Source: Xylanibacter ruminicola (lineage in GTDB: Bacteria > Bacteroidota > Bacteroidia > Bacteroidales > Bacteroidaceae). Taken from it: DNA of 64,000 nt. Position 1 is the stretch's first letter. The number at the start of each line of letters is the position of its first letter. Of the stretch, positions 50,667 to 57,818 are shown piece by piece. The DNA is taken from positions 235,852 through 299,851 of the forward strand of contig NZ_FNRF01000005.1 in assembly GCF_900107775.1 (NCBI RefSeq). Direction: 5' to 3'. A program made the position numbers and the translations under genes. The notes under the pieces are model-generated. The model had not been told where the DNA came from, searched no databases, and saw only the letters and a list, made by a program, of their open reading frames with translations.

Positions 50667-51113
50667 ATGGTAAGAACTAAAGACGATTATTATATAGAAA
50701 GCAAGAGGATACGAAACGAGGTATTGACTATGGCCGAAGCCTTAAAAACAGAACCCTTGCGTTTTACTATCACCAATGGCATAACGATGGATGTTGAGAT
50801 TACAAAATCTGATCTCAAAACTATTGTTAGTAAGGCCTCACGTGACAATAAGTTTAATGCCATCAAGAACGCATTGGCTAAGGATATACCGTCATATTTG
50901 AAGAAAGGAAAATATCTTGGTTGGCGTAGGGTGGTTGAAGGTAAACATGAAGAGAGTGCTTACTTTACTTATTTTGATCGCGAGATAGGAATTAAAACAA
51001 TTCTTGCTATGCGCAAGATGAAAAATGGCGGTCCATACAAACCATACGCGATTATTGACCAGTATACCTTTGAGAATAATGTTGGTGTATTAAAAAAAGG
51101 AACTCCGCTTTAA
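50667..51113 (+). CDS. Small BECR/LPD-like nuclease-fold protein (possible toxin)
   Basis: A 148-residue soluble protein. The pattern of the second half, ITKSDLKTIVSKASRDNKF, NALAKDIPSYLKKGKYLGWR, ESAYFTYFDREIG and KPYAIIDQYTF, resembles the barnase-EndoU-ColicinE5-RelE (BECR) nuclease-like domains at the C-termini of phage head-morphogenesis and polymorphic toxin proteins: helix with S/K-x-LK, helix ending in Y-[LI]-G, then H/S-x-Y-F and a closing strand. Here it stands alone after an N-terminal helix. It has its own promoter, follows the AbiE remnant, and its 3' end overlaps a convergent small RNA (about 51,092-51,232). Family assignment is by eye and moderate; nuclease activity is inference. 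Confidence 0.5.
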   Translation: MVRTKDDYYIESKRIRNEVLTMAEALKTEPLRFTITNGITMDVEITKSDLKTIVSKASRDNKFNAIKNALAKDIPSYLKKGKYLGWRRVVEGKHEESAYFTYFDREIGIKTILAMRKMKNGGPYKPYAIIDQYTFENNVGVLKKGTPL

Positions 51114-51232
51114 TGGCCTTGCTTGCCGGACCAACCGGGGCTATCCATCTTAAGCGGAGTTTAAAAGTGCTTCTATTTTCATGAGTCGCTTGCCGATCCA
51201 AACGGGGCTCTCATCCTAAATAGGTTCCTTTC
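51092..51232 (-). ncRNA. Convergent small RNA with a duplicated structured motif
   Basis: A leftward promoter (TATCTTTG 51,239-51,246, with TTG at exactly 19 bp, 51,266-51,268) leads into about 140 bases ending in a terminator: AACTCCGCTTAA (51,150-51,161) pairs with 51,101-51,113 and is followed by CC and seven Ts. Two copies of one motif are present (51,113-51,148 and 51,181-51,214). On the + strand both read GCTTGCCG, NN, CCAA, N, CGGGGCT (19 of 22 identical), but their outer stems differ and still pair (ATGG/CCAT and ATGAG/CTCAT), a covariation-like sign of RNA structure. The 5' GAAAGGAAC can pair with the 3' GTTCCTTT. No open frame fits. Confidence 0.6.
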
Positions 51233-51238
51233 ACGCCG

Positions 51239-51268
51239 CAAAGATAAGAACTTTTTCTGATAATCCAA
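51239..51268 (-). promoter_or_regulatory. -33/-7 promoter of the small RNA
   Basis: Leftward TTG-N19-TATCTTTG, a perfect spacing; the only obvious function is to drive the 51.1 kb RNA. Confidence 0.65.
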
Positions 51269-51330
51269 ACTATTTTGTACATTTTTTAAATAAAATGCCG
51301 AAAAACCTTACCGATTTCACTTTTTATTTG

Positions 51331-51338
51331 TACTTTTG
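51331..51338 (+). promoter_or_regulatory. -7 element TACTTTTG of the restriction-modification leader
   Basis: TACTTTTG about 380 bases before the restriction-modification ATG. It implies a long leader that contains the Cys-rich frame and the hairpins described next. Confidence 0.5.
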
Positions 51339-51422
51339 CAACGTCCACACCTTTGCCCTCGTGCAAATGGGTGAGGACAACGACATATTGAGAAGCGTCA
51401 TTGATGCTTTGTTTTTGACCGT

Positions 51423-51710
51423 TTGAACTACCACAATCAAATCCCAATCAAAGACAAATGCGGAGGTGAATGCTACGGGTGTAGTATATACTACCCGGAG
51501 TGTGCAGAGGGCGTATTATGCCCTCACGCACACTTTTCGGGTGTACATATACTTCGGCGTGGGTATTCAGACTCTGTTCGTTCTATTGGGAAGGCTGTGG
51601 TAGGCCGAAACGGGGAACGGCAGATGAGGATACCCCGCTTTTTGTATGTTGCTGGATATAAGAGAAATCATCCTGACTTCAGGGTATCAGTTGGGGAATT
51701 TGGTCACTAA
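51423..51710 (+). CDS. Cys-rich small open frame in the leader of the restriction gene (uncertain)
   Basis: A 95-codon frame from a TTG, ending 5 bp before the restriction-modification ATG. It contains CGGECYGCSIYYPECAEGVL with four cysteines in a zinc-knuckle-like spacing, plus a fifth in CPHAHFSG. I do not recognise a family, and no ATG is available in the first part. The same DNA forms two strong hairpins (51,479-51,496 and 51,500-51,533), so the region may instead be a structured leader. Its close coupling to the next gene is the main argument for translation. Confidence 0.3.
   Translation: MNYHNQIPIKDKCGGECYGCSIYYPECAEGVLCPHAHFSGVHILRRGYSDSVRSIGKAVVGRNGERQMRIPRFLYVAGYKRNHPDFRVSVGEFGH
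51479..51533 (+). promoter_or_regulatory. Tandem hairpins in the restriction-modification leader
   Basis: GGGT.TAGTATATACTA.CCC is a near-perfect palindrome. Immediately after it, GTGTGC.GAGGGC and GCCCTC..GCACAC form a 12-bp stem with a 7-base loop. No T-tract follows. They could control expression of the downstream enzyme. Confidence 0.45.
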
Positions 51711-51715
51711 CCGAT

Positions 51716-54700
51716 ATGAAGTCTGACGAAGAGATAATAAAGTCATACACGAAAGCTGTTAACAAGAAGTATTCGTCTGGTGAAGCCAGCGAGCTGACCT
51801 ATAGAACTCCACTGGAGAATTTTCTCTATGACATCTTTGATGGCAAATATGACATCATGGGTGAGAAGAAGTTGATGCTATGTGGTAAACCGGACATTGC
51901 TATTGTTAAAGATAGGGTTACCATTGCGGTGTTTGAAACCAAGGATATCGGTAAGGGAGACCTTGATGGCAAAGGAAAAAATCAGGAACAATTCGATAGA
52001 TATAAACAGGCCATTAATCATATTGTTTTCACAGACTACATCGACTTTCATTTCTATGAGAATGGAGAACTTAAGGAGACTATTTGTATAGGCAGCCAGA
52101 AAAAGGATAAAATTGAATTTGATCAGATTAAAATAGAAGAACTCATAGCTTCTATACGTAAGTTTGTTCCTAATGGCGCTCCGGAAATACGTTCCACGAA
52201 ACTGCTTGCTGATCTTATGGCGAGAAAGGCCAAACTGATGTGTGAGACTATAACCCAAGTGTTGAATGACAACACAATCAATGACGATGCCAAAGGCTTG
52301 TTGATTAGCACATATAATGAGATAAAGGATGGGCTGATACAGGGGATAGATATAAAAGGTTTTGCAAAGATATATTCTCAGACCGTTGCTTATGGCTTGT
52401 TTGCTGCCAGGCTTAACGATACCACTCCAAATGATTTCTCTCGTGCTGAAGCGGCAGACCTGATACCAAAGACCAATAGATTATTGAGAGGTATCTTTAA
52501 TAATCTCGCAGGCAATAATATCCATGAAAATATATCATGGATAGTAGATGATTTAGTGAACATGTTCAGTAAAACGGAATTAATGAAGATGTTCGAAAAG
52601 GAAATAAAAAAAGACCGCGACCCACTTGTTCACTTTTATGAAGATTTCCTAACGGCCTTTGATCCTGAAGACAAAAAGAATCGTGGCGTATGGTACACGC
52701 CTATTGAGATAGTCAGGTTTATCGTAAAGTCTGTTGATGTGTTATTAAGAAACAAAATGGATGTTGTAGATGGTTTGGCTAATAGTGAATTGGTACCAAA
52801 TCGAACTGTTGAAGGGAACGAGTTGGTGCCTAAAGTACAGACACTCGATCCTGCTACAGGCACCGGTACATTCCTGGCTGAAGTGATTAATCTGGTTAGT
52901 GAAGAATACGGAAATGGTTCTATGCTGTGGCAGAAGTTTGTTCACGAAAACTTGCTTAAAAGACTCTATGGCTTTGAAATACAAATGGCCAGCTATACAG
53001 TAGCACACATCAAAGTTGACATGGTTTTACGGCGAACAAAATATAAAATTAAGGATTCTGACCATTTCGGCATCTGCCTAACAGATTCTCTGCGTAGAAA
53101 TATGGGGAAAGGCGATTCAAATACTGGTTATTGGATTTCAAGGGAACAAGAAGAAGCCAACCGCATCAAAGCACAATGTCCTATTATGGTAATGATAGGA
53201 AACCCACCATATAATGGTGAAAGCAAGAACAAGGGTAAAGAAATAGAAAAACTGGTTTCTGCTTATAAGTTGGAACCTGGTAGGAATGACCTCACAATTC
53301 CAGATGCGAAATGGGTAAACAACGACTATGTTAAGTTTATCGGTCTTGCCCAGCAATTTATTCACGAGAACAATGGTGGCATAATAGGCTATATCAATGC
53401 CAATAGTTATCTGGAAAGTCTCACATTCCGAGGTATGCGTTATCAACTACTTAAAGAGTTCGATGAGATTTATATTATAAATTTGCATGGTGATTCAAAA
53501 ACCCGAGAGACATCTCTCCGCGGAGAGAAGGAAGAGAATGTCTTTCAGATTCAACCGGGTGTATGCATTAATTTGTTCGTAAAGAAGCAGTTGGCAGAAG
53601 ATGAAGTTAGAGCAGATGATCATATGGCAGAAGTGTATTACACAAATGTATATGGCAGTAAAAAGAAAAAATTGGCATTGCTCAATGAGAATGATGTTAG
53701 TACATTGGAATTTAATAAATTAGAATTGCATGCTCCTATGTATTTCCTCGTACCCATAAACTTCTCGTACGAAGAAGAGTTCTATGAAGGTTTCTCTCCT
53801 GACGAACTTTTCACTATTGGTGGTGTTGGAATGTGTTCGAAGAGAGACAAAATCGCATTTAGGGACACTGAGGAAAGTATAAGGCAGGTTACGACAGACT
53901 TGGTTTCTCTTAGTGAGTCTGAAATTAAAAGTAAGTATGACATAAAGAAAGAAAGTGATGATTCAAAGATTTCAAATGCGATAAAGCATATAAAAGACTT
54001 CGGTTTGAAAGACGAATTCTACAAACGTGCCTTGTACCGTCCATTTGATAACAAATACACATACTTCTCTAATAAGTCTAAAGGCTTCTTGGCCCGCCCT
54101 GTATATGAAATAATGCGCCATCTTGCGCATGCTGATTCAAAGAAAAACTTGGGATTAATAATCGGTCAATGTGGTAATGTAGTTGGTGATATTCCATGGA
54201 ATTTGGCATTTGTCACCAATACAATAACTGACCTCAATGTGTTTTATCGCGGTGGAGGTTATGTCTATCCTTTATATGTCAACACGAAAAAGGAAACTAC
54301 ATATGGTGACTCTTCTTCACAAGAATTTAGCGAAGGAAAAGACTGTATTGTCCCAAACCTCAATGAAAGAATAATGCGAGTAATCGAAATGAATCTTGGC
54401 GAACGGCCGTCACCCGAAGATTTGTTTGATTACATTTATGCCGTACTTTATAGTCCATGGTATAGAGAGCGATATAAAGAATTCTTAAAGCGTGACTTCC
54501 CACGCATACCATATCCGAAAGATACAACTACGTTTGATAAGCTAGTTTTAGCAGGCAAGAAATTGCGTGAGTTCCACTTGATGAAAGACTGCGGTAAATG
54601 GAATGCTCGTCACCGATTCCCATGTATGGGTGAAGGTAGTGACACATTAGAATACCGCAGATGGGAGAATGGAAAAATTTATTTCAACGATACACAATAC

Positions 54701-54889
54701 TTTGATGATGTGCCCAAAAACGTTTGGGATTTCTATATAGGTGGTTATCAGGTAGCAGACAAATGGTTGAAAGACCGAATAAACACTGATATATCATATA
54801 ACGAGATTGTACACTATCAGAACATCCTTTATTCTATAGAAAATACAATTGGTTTAATGAAAGAAATAGATGAGATTTTAATTTCTTGA
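51716..54889 (+). CDS. Single-chain restriction-modification enzyme, type ISP-like without helicase
   Basis: A 1057-residue enzyme joining endonuclease, methyltransferase and target recognition. The N-terminus has a PD-(D/E)xK nuclease: E34, D60 (CGKPDIAIV) and E74-x-K76 (AVFETKD). A helical connector follows to about 330. The N6-adenine methyltransferase has motif I DPATGTGTFL (D378) and catalytic NPPY at 496-499. The C-terminal 350 residues match the type ISP (LlaBIII) specificity region (RPFDNKYTYFSNKSKGFLAR, YIYAVLYSPWYRERYKEFLK, VWDFYIGGYQVADKWLKDR). LlaBIII itself is about 1,580 residues with a helicase between nuclease and methyltransferase; I see no Walker A or DExH motif here, so this is a compact, type IIG-like variant. 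AT-rich composition suggests acquisition. Confidence 0.88.
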   Translation: MKSDEEIIKSYTKAVNKKYSSGEASELTYRTPLENFLYDIFDGKYDIMGEKKLMLCGKPDIAIVKDRVTIAVFETKDIGKGDLDGKGKNQEQFDRYKQAINHIVFTDYIDFHFYENGELKETICIGSQKKDKIEFDQIKIEELIASIRKFVPNGAPEIRSTKLLADLMARKAKLMCETITQVLNDNTINDDAKGLLISTYNEIKDGLIQGIDIKGFAKIYSQTVAYGLFAARLNDTTPNDFSRAEAADLIPKTNRLLRGIFNNLAGNNIHENISWIVDDLVNMFSKTELMKMFEKEIKKDRDPLVHFYEDFLTAFDPEDKKNRGVWYTPIEIVRFIVKSVDVLLRNKMDVVDGLANSELVPNRTVEGNELVPKVQTLDPATGTGTFLAEVINLVSEEYGNGSMLWQKFVHENLLKRLYGFEIQMASYTVAHIKVDMVLRRTKYKIKDSDHFGICLTDSLRRNMGKGDSNTGYWISREQEEANRIKAQCPIMVMIGNPPYNGESKNKGKEIEKLVSAYKLEPGRNDLTIPDAKWVNNDYVKFIGLAQQFIHENNGGIIGYINANSYLESLTFRGMRYQLLKEFDEIYIINLHGDSKTRETSLRGEKEENVFQIQPGVCINLFVKKQLAEDEVRADDHMAEVYYTNVYGSKKKKLALLNENDVSTLEFNKLELHAPMYFLVPINFSYEEEFYEGFSPDELFTIGGVGMCSKRDKIAFRDTEESIRQVTTDLVSLSESEIKSKYDIKKESDDSKISNAIKHIKDFGLKDEFYKRALYRPFDNKYTYFSNKSKGFLARPVYEIMRHLAHADSKKNLGLIIGQCGNVVGDIPWNLAFVTNTITDLNVFYRGGGYVYPLYVNTKKETTYGDSSSQEFSEGKDCIVPNLNERIMRVIEMNLGERPSPEDLFDYIYAVLYSPWYRERYKEFLKRDFPRIPYPKDTTTFDKLVLAGKKLREFHLMKDCGKWNARHRFPCMGEGSDTLEYRRWENGKIYFNDTQYFDDVPKNVWDFYIGGYQVADKWLKDRINTDISYNEIVHYQNILYSIENTIGLMKEIDEILIS

Positions 54890-54954
54890 TCTGGTAATGA
54901 ATAGAATTATAGAGCTGGCTCTTATTGGTAATCCAACCTCTTCTTATAGCGAAT

Positions 54955-54996
54955 AAACGCCCAAAATCTATGTTTGATTTGTAGAGAGGCGTTTTT
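54955..54996 (+). terminator. Probable terminator of the restriction-modification gene
   Basis: AAACGCC pairs with GGCGTTT and an inner AAATC/GATTT stem continues the helix; the right arm runs into TTTTT. Confidence 0.5.
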
Positions 54997-55163
54997 GAGA
55001 AAAAAAGTTTGTGTTGAAAATAAACTACTAAATAATGGCGGTTGCTGCATTGGCAGCAATCGCTGTTTATAAAATAACCAAATAATCTGAAACACCAAGT
55101 TTTTGGGTAAAAATCGTGCAATAAAAAGATTAAAAAAGATGCTTCGTTCTGGCTATTTTGTTA

Positions 55164-55171
55164 TATCTTTG
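55164..55171 (+). promoter_or_regulatory. -7 element TATCTTTG upstream of 55,232
   Basis: TATCTTTG, 60 bases before the ATG at 55,232 and the only clear promoter for the next two frames. Confidence 0.5.
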
Positions 55172-55231
55172 TGACCGCGATTCTATAAATTGAGCGCATA
55201 ATAATAACTAAACAAAAAAACAAATGAATTT

Positions 55232-55495
55232 ATGACGAAACTATTATCATTACTGCTACGTGCAGTGGAAGCGCTAAAGTTAGCGCGATGCCAGCAGGCA
55301 ACTAAGACTGAAACTTTGGACCAAAATCCAATATGCTTGCTGGCGAACCGAGAGGTTAATCTATTATTTATTATTCAGAATAATCAGTTTAATTTTATTC
55401 TGGAGAAGGATACCAACATCTGTTTTACAAACACTGACGACTATGACAAACCAAGAGAAGAAGGAGCTGATGACGGGTCTGCTACAAGGAGCTAA
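55232..55495 (+). CDS. Short uncertain open frame
   Basis: An 87-codon frame from ATG, preceded by promoter TATCTTTG. The first 20 residues are a Leu-rich amphipathic helix; the rest has no recognisable motif. It overlaps the next frame by about 50 bases in a different phase, and its last codons are the shadow of that gene. It may be a leader peptide or merely 5' untranslated sequence. Confidence 0.25.
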   Translation: MTKLLSLLLRAVEALKLARCQQATKTETLDQNPICLLANREVNLLFIIQNNQFNFILEKDTNICFTNTDDYDKPREEGADDGSATRS

Positions 55496-55955
55496 TCTGG
55501 AACACGCACAGATAAACCTGATACTTGAGGAGGGAGCAACCATAAGCTATTCCTGTAATCAGCCAAATGACAACAAGACAACCAGCAATAGCCATCATAC
55601 AAAAGACGCAATAATGGACTATGTGGGCAGGCTGAAGCCCATGGTGCGCGAAAGCTATGTGGATTGTTATGACCAGTTGTGGATGGGGATTCTGGAACTG
55701 AAGGAGGTGAAAATGCATGTGTACGACAGCGGTAAGCAACAAGACACAACGTTTAATCGCAATCTTGTGGCACAAATCATACACCAAATGGCCGCAACCA
55801 TTTTTGTGCCCACTGCCAACACGGTGAATATGGCGCAATATCTGGAGCCAAGTAAGGGTGGCGATCACCCTGTGCGACAGAAATTGGGCGAATCGCCCGA
55901 AAATGAAATAAGAAAATCGGTTGACAAATACCTAAAACAACATATTTTTGGATAG
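55443..55955 (+). CDS. Hypothetical protein of the VirE neighbourhood
   Basis: A 170-residue soluble protein, not recognised. It begins MTNQEKKELMTGLLQGANL, with a short linker rich in Asn/Thr/Ser around 45-55 and a helical C-terminal half (WMGILELKEVKMHVYD, RNLVAQIIHQMAATIFVP, ENEIRKSVDKYLKQHIFG). No signal peptide. It has a good terminator behind it and shares direction with the genes that follow, so it may be an accessory of the island. Confidence 0.6.
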   Translation: MTNQEKKELMTGLLQGANLEHAQINLILEEGATISYSCNQPNDNKTTSNSHHTKDAIMDYVGRLKPMVRESYVDCYDQLWMGILELKEVKMHVYDSGKQQDTTFNRNLVAQIIHQMAATIFVPTANTVNMAQYLEPSKGGDHPVRQKLGESPENEIRKSVDKYLKQHIFG

Positions 55956-55974
55956 TTTTCTGAAAGAATCATGA

Positions 55975-56011
55975 AAGTTGGGCTCTCGTAAAAGAGGGCT
56001 CAACTTGTTTT
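55975..56011 (+). terminator. Rho-independent terminator
   Basis: A 13-bp stem (AAGTTGGGCTCTC with GAGGGCTCAACTT, two G-T pairs), GTAAAA loop, then GTTTT. Confidence 0.75.
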
Positions 56012-56083
56012 GTATCAATGTGTTACGAGCGAATGAAGGTTGCAGCCAACTTTCTTTCATTTTTTTCATCGAATTATTTGCCA

Positions 56084-56091
56084 TACTTTTG
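56084..56091 (+). promoter_or_regulatory. -7 element TACTTTTG of the BRO/VirE gene run
   Basis: TACTTTTG, 233 bases before the ATG at 56,325; the five genes that follow have no stronger promoter between them. Confidence 0.45.
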
Positions 56092-56324
56092 CAGCGTGAT
56101 TCAGTTCACAATCGTTGTTTGACATGCTTACATACGAAATAGGTTTTGCTTTGCGAAACATTTCTTTTTCCATAAAGTTTTAGGTTTTACTCATAATTGT
56201 TTTTGTTTGTAACATTGGGTGGTCGGTGGACTGCCAAAGCCTGCCCTGCTGCGATAGCACGGCAGTTTTATATGAGATTTCTAAAGGTCGCACTAAGGAC
56301 GCGACGTTAAATAAGTAATAAATA

Positions 56325-56609
56325 ATGGATGCAAAAATCTTAAAAGTGGTACGCCAGGGCGAGGCCTTTAGCGTACAGTCATCAAAGAGTGACAACGGTA
56401 CCATTCAGAAGTGTAACATTGTGCTGCGCGAGATGGGTGGCGGGAAGTTCGAAAACGAGTATGTGTGCGCCATGCTGGGCAATCTGGCGGCGTGCAGGTT
56501 CTACGAAGGTGATGTGGTGGCAGCCACGCTTCGTTTCTCTACACACGAGTATCAGGGACAAACGTTCCAGGAAATCTTAGCGACAGACGTGGTGAAGATT
56601 AAACATTAA
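56325..56609 (+). CDS. Small OB-fold-like protein (DUF3127-like)
   Basis: A 94-residue protein, strand-rich: KILKVVRQGEAFSVQSSKSD, KCNIVLREMGG, NEYVCAMLGNLAACRFYEGD and VVAATLRFSTHEYQGQTFQE, ending DVVKIK. This order of strands with a central LREMGG resembles DUF3127/single-stranded DNA-binding OB folds of Bacteroidetes. Placed before a BRO regulator and a primase-like VirE gene, a nucleic-acid role is plausible but not shown. Confidence 0.5.
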   Translation: MDAKILKVVRQGEAFSVQSSKSDNGTIQKCNIVLREMGGGKFENEYVCAMLGNLAACRFYEGDVVAATLRFSTHEYQGQTFQEILATDVVKIKH

Positions 56610-56620
56610 ACATTAAACAT
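56597..56620. repeat. ATTAAAC tandem repeats
   Basis: Three copies of ATTAAAC cover the last codons of the OB-like gene and the gap before the BRO gene. Confidence 0.5.
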
Positions 56621-56624
56621 TATT

Positions 56625-57323
56625 ATGGCAAAAGACATTCAGATTTTTAAGCATGAGATGTTCGGCGAGGTTCGAACACTCACAAACGAGAACGGTGAGA
56701 CTTTCTTTGTAGGTAAGGATGTGGCTAGTGCACTTGGGTATAAGAATCCATCTAACGCACTTCAGGCACACGTAGATTCGGAGGACAAAACCTCATACCT
56801 GATTCAGGTATCTGGTTCTAACTACAAGACTAACACGTTGTTTATCAACGAGAGCGGTCTTTATTCTTTGGTGCTCAGCTCTAAGCTGCCGCAGGCTAAG
56901 GAGTTTAAGCGCTGGGTAACAGCCGAGGTGCTGCCGCAGATTCGACAGACGGGCGGTTACATACCAACCAGAAACCTACGTACGGGCGAAGTGATGACCG
57001 AGAGCGAGATGGTTGAGGCTGCCAACCGCATTGTGGCACGAACGATTGCTCGCAGCAATCTGCCTGCCGACGACTGCTTTACGGCTACCCAGGTGGCAGA
57101 GAGCTTAGAGGTGGATGTAAAGGTGCTGAACCACTTCCTGGTAGATAAGGGTGTGATGTACTGGAGTTACGGCAGATACAAGCTTACTGCCAAGTATGCC
57201 GATTGCGGCTATGCCGAGGAGCGCAAATTTCACTATCACGCCTTGGACGGCGCCCGCAAACAGCGCCCCTATCTGGTGTGGACCAAGCAAGGTAAGGAAT
57301 TTATCAAATCGCTTTTCCATTAA
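56625..57323 (+). CDS. BRO-family phage antirepressor-like protein
   Basis: A 232-residue DNA-binding protein with an N-terminal Bro-N domain (about 5-105: EVRTLTNENGETFFVGKDVA, ALGYKNPSNALQAHVD, LFINESGLYSLVLSSKLPQA, FKRWVTAEVLPQIRQTGGYI, the signature ending). The C-terminal KilA-C/ANT-like part (CFTATQVAESLEVDVKVLNH, KLTAKYADCGYA, LVWTKQGKEFIKSLF) follows. Such proteins are phage and integrative-element regulators. It implies that the gene run here derives from a mobile element. Confidence 0.88.
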   Translation: MAKDIQIFKHEMFGEVRTLTNENGETFFVGKDVASALGYKNPSNALQAHVDSEDKTSYLIQVSGSNYKTNTLFINESGLYSLVLSSKLPQAKEFKRWVTAEVLPQIRQTGGYIPTRNLRTGEVMTESEMVEAANRIVARTIARSNLPADDCFTATQVAESLEVDVKVLNHFLVDKGVMYWSYGRYKLTAKYADCGYAEERKFHYHALDGARKQRPYLVWTKQGKEFIKSLFH

Positions 57324-57344
57324 GAGAGTTAACAACCAACAGTA

Positions 57345-57428
57345 ATTTCTGAGTTGAAGCCGAGGAGGATTTTCTCGAGTAAATGGCCAAGGAATCCGAA
57401 ACTTCTTCTCGCTTAATAACTTAGAAAT
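57345..57428 (+). promoter_or_regulatory. Long leader hairpin upstream of the 57.4 kb gene
   Basis: ATTTCTGAGTT (57,345-57,355) pairs with AACTTAGAAAT (57,418-57,428), continued inward by AAGC/GCTT and GAGGAGGA/TTCTTCTC, giving about 23 pairs around a 33-base apical region. The base of the stem ends four bases before the ATG at 57,432. Confidence 0.5.
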
Positions 57429-57431
57429 AAT

Positions 57432-57818
57432 ATGAAAACTAGAAAAAGTAATATCTTAGGAGAACAGGTAATGGTTGAAGGTTTGATGACCTTCGGCAAG
57501 TTGGAAACAGGACAGCGCACTCTGGATTTTGAGTGCTGCGAGGATGTGGCGGCCGAGGCTTTTAACGGACGCTTCAAGGTGCAGGGCATGCGCGATGGTA
57601 ACGTATATATGAGCGAGTTGCCTAAACGACCAAAGAACAAGCCGCTGTTTCGCGAGGATAATTGTTCGTTGTCGCACGGACGTAACGGCCGCTACTATTT
57701 TGTGTTCTCGCTGGATGAGGATGAGGTAAGGCTGTTGCCCCAAAAGCTAATGGATCAGGCCAGCGCCATAGCGCGAAAGGTGATTCGTGAATTGATGAAA
57801 GGAGGATACAGTTTATGA
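57432..57818 (+). CDS. Hypothetical protein coupled to the VirE gene
   Basis: A 128-residue soluble protein I cannot assign. A beta-rich N-terminal part (VMVEGLMTFGKLETGQRTLD, RFKVQGMRDGNVYMSELPKR, NGRYYFVFSLDEDEVRLLPQ) precedes a basic C-terminal helix. It overlaps the VirE/DUF3987 start by four bases (ATGA), so the two are co-translated and probably co-functional. A stable leader hairpin directly precedes its start. Confidence 0.65.
   Translation: MKTRKSNILGEQVMVEGLMTFGKLETGQRTLDFECCEDVAAEAFNGRFKVQGMRDGNVYMSELPKRPKNKPLFREDNCSLSHGRNGRYYFVFSLDEDEVRLLPQKLMDQASAIARKVIRELMKGGYSL

Larger units (their letters stand above)
54890..55231. other. Intergenic region after the restriction gene
   Basis: It contains a terminator-like hairpin (54,955-54,996), an 11-bp inverted repeat (55,038-55,063) that also lies inside a 16-codon frame (MAVAALAAIAVYKITK, 55,035-55,085), and the promoter TATCTTTG at 55,164-55,171. 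No larger gene is seen. Confidence 0.55.
55956..56324. other. Long leader region before the OB-like gene
   Basis: No gene found. It holds the terminator 55,975-56,011, the promoter TACTTTTG (56,084-56,091) and about 230 bases of leader with an ACTGCC...GGCAGT hairpin followed by TTTT (about 56,231-56,274), which could act as an attenuator. Confidence 0.5.

Noticed and set aside
51113..51214. Twin repeat considered as a CRISPR array or a type III toxI repeat
   Set aside because: Only two copies, each palindromic with different outer stems; no cas genes; and a toxI array would lie upstream on the toxin's own strand, not convergent with it.
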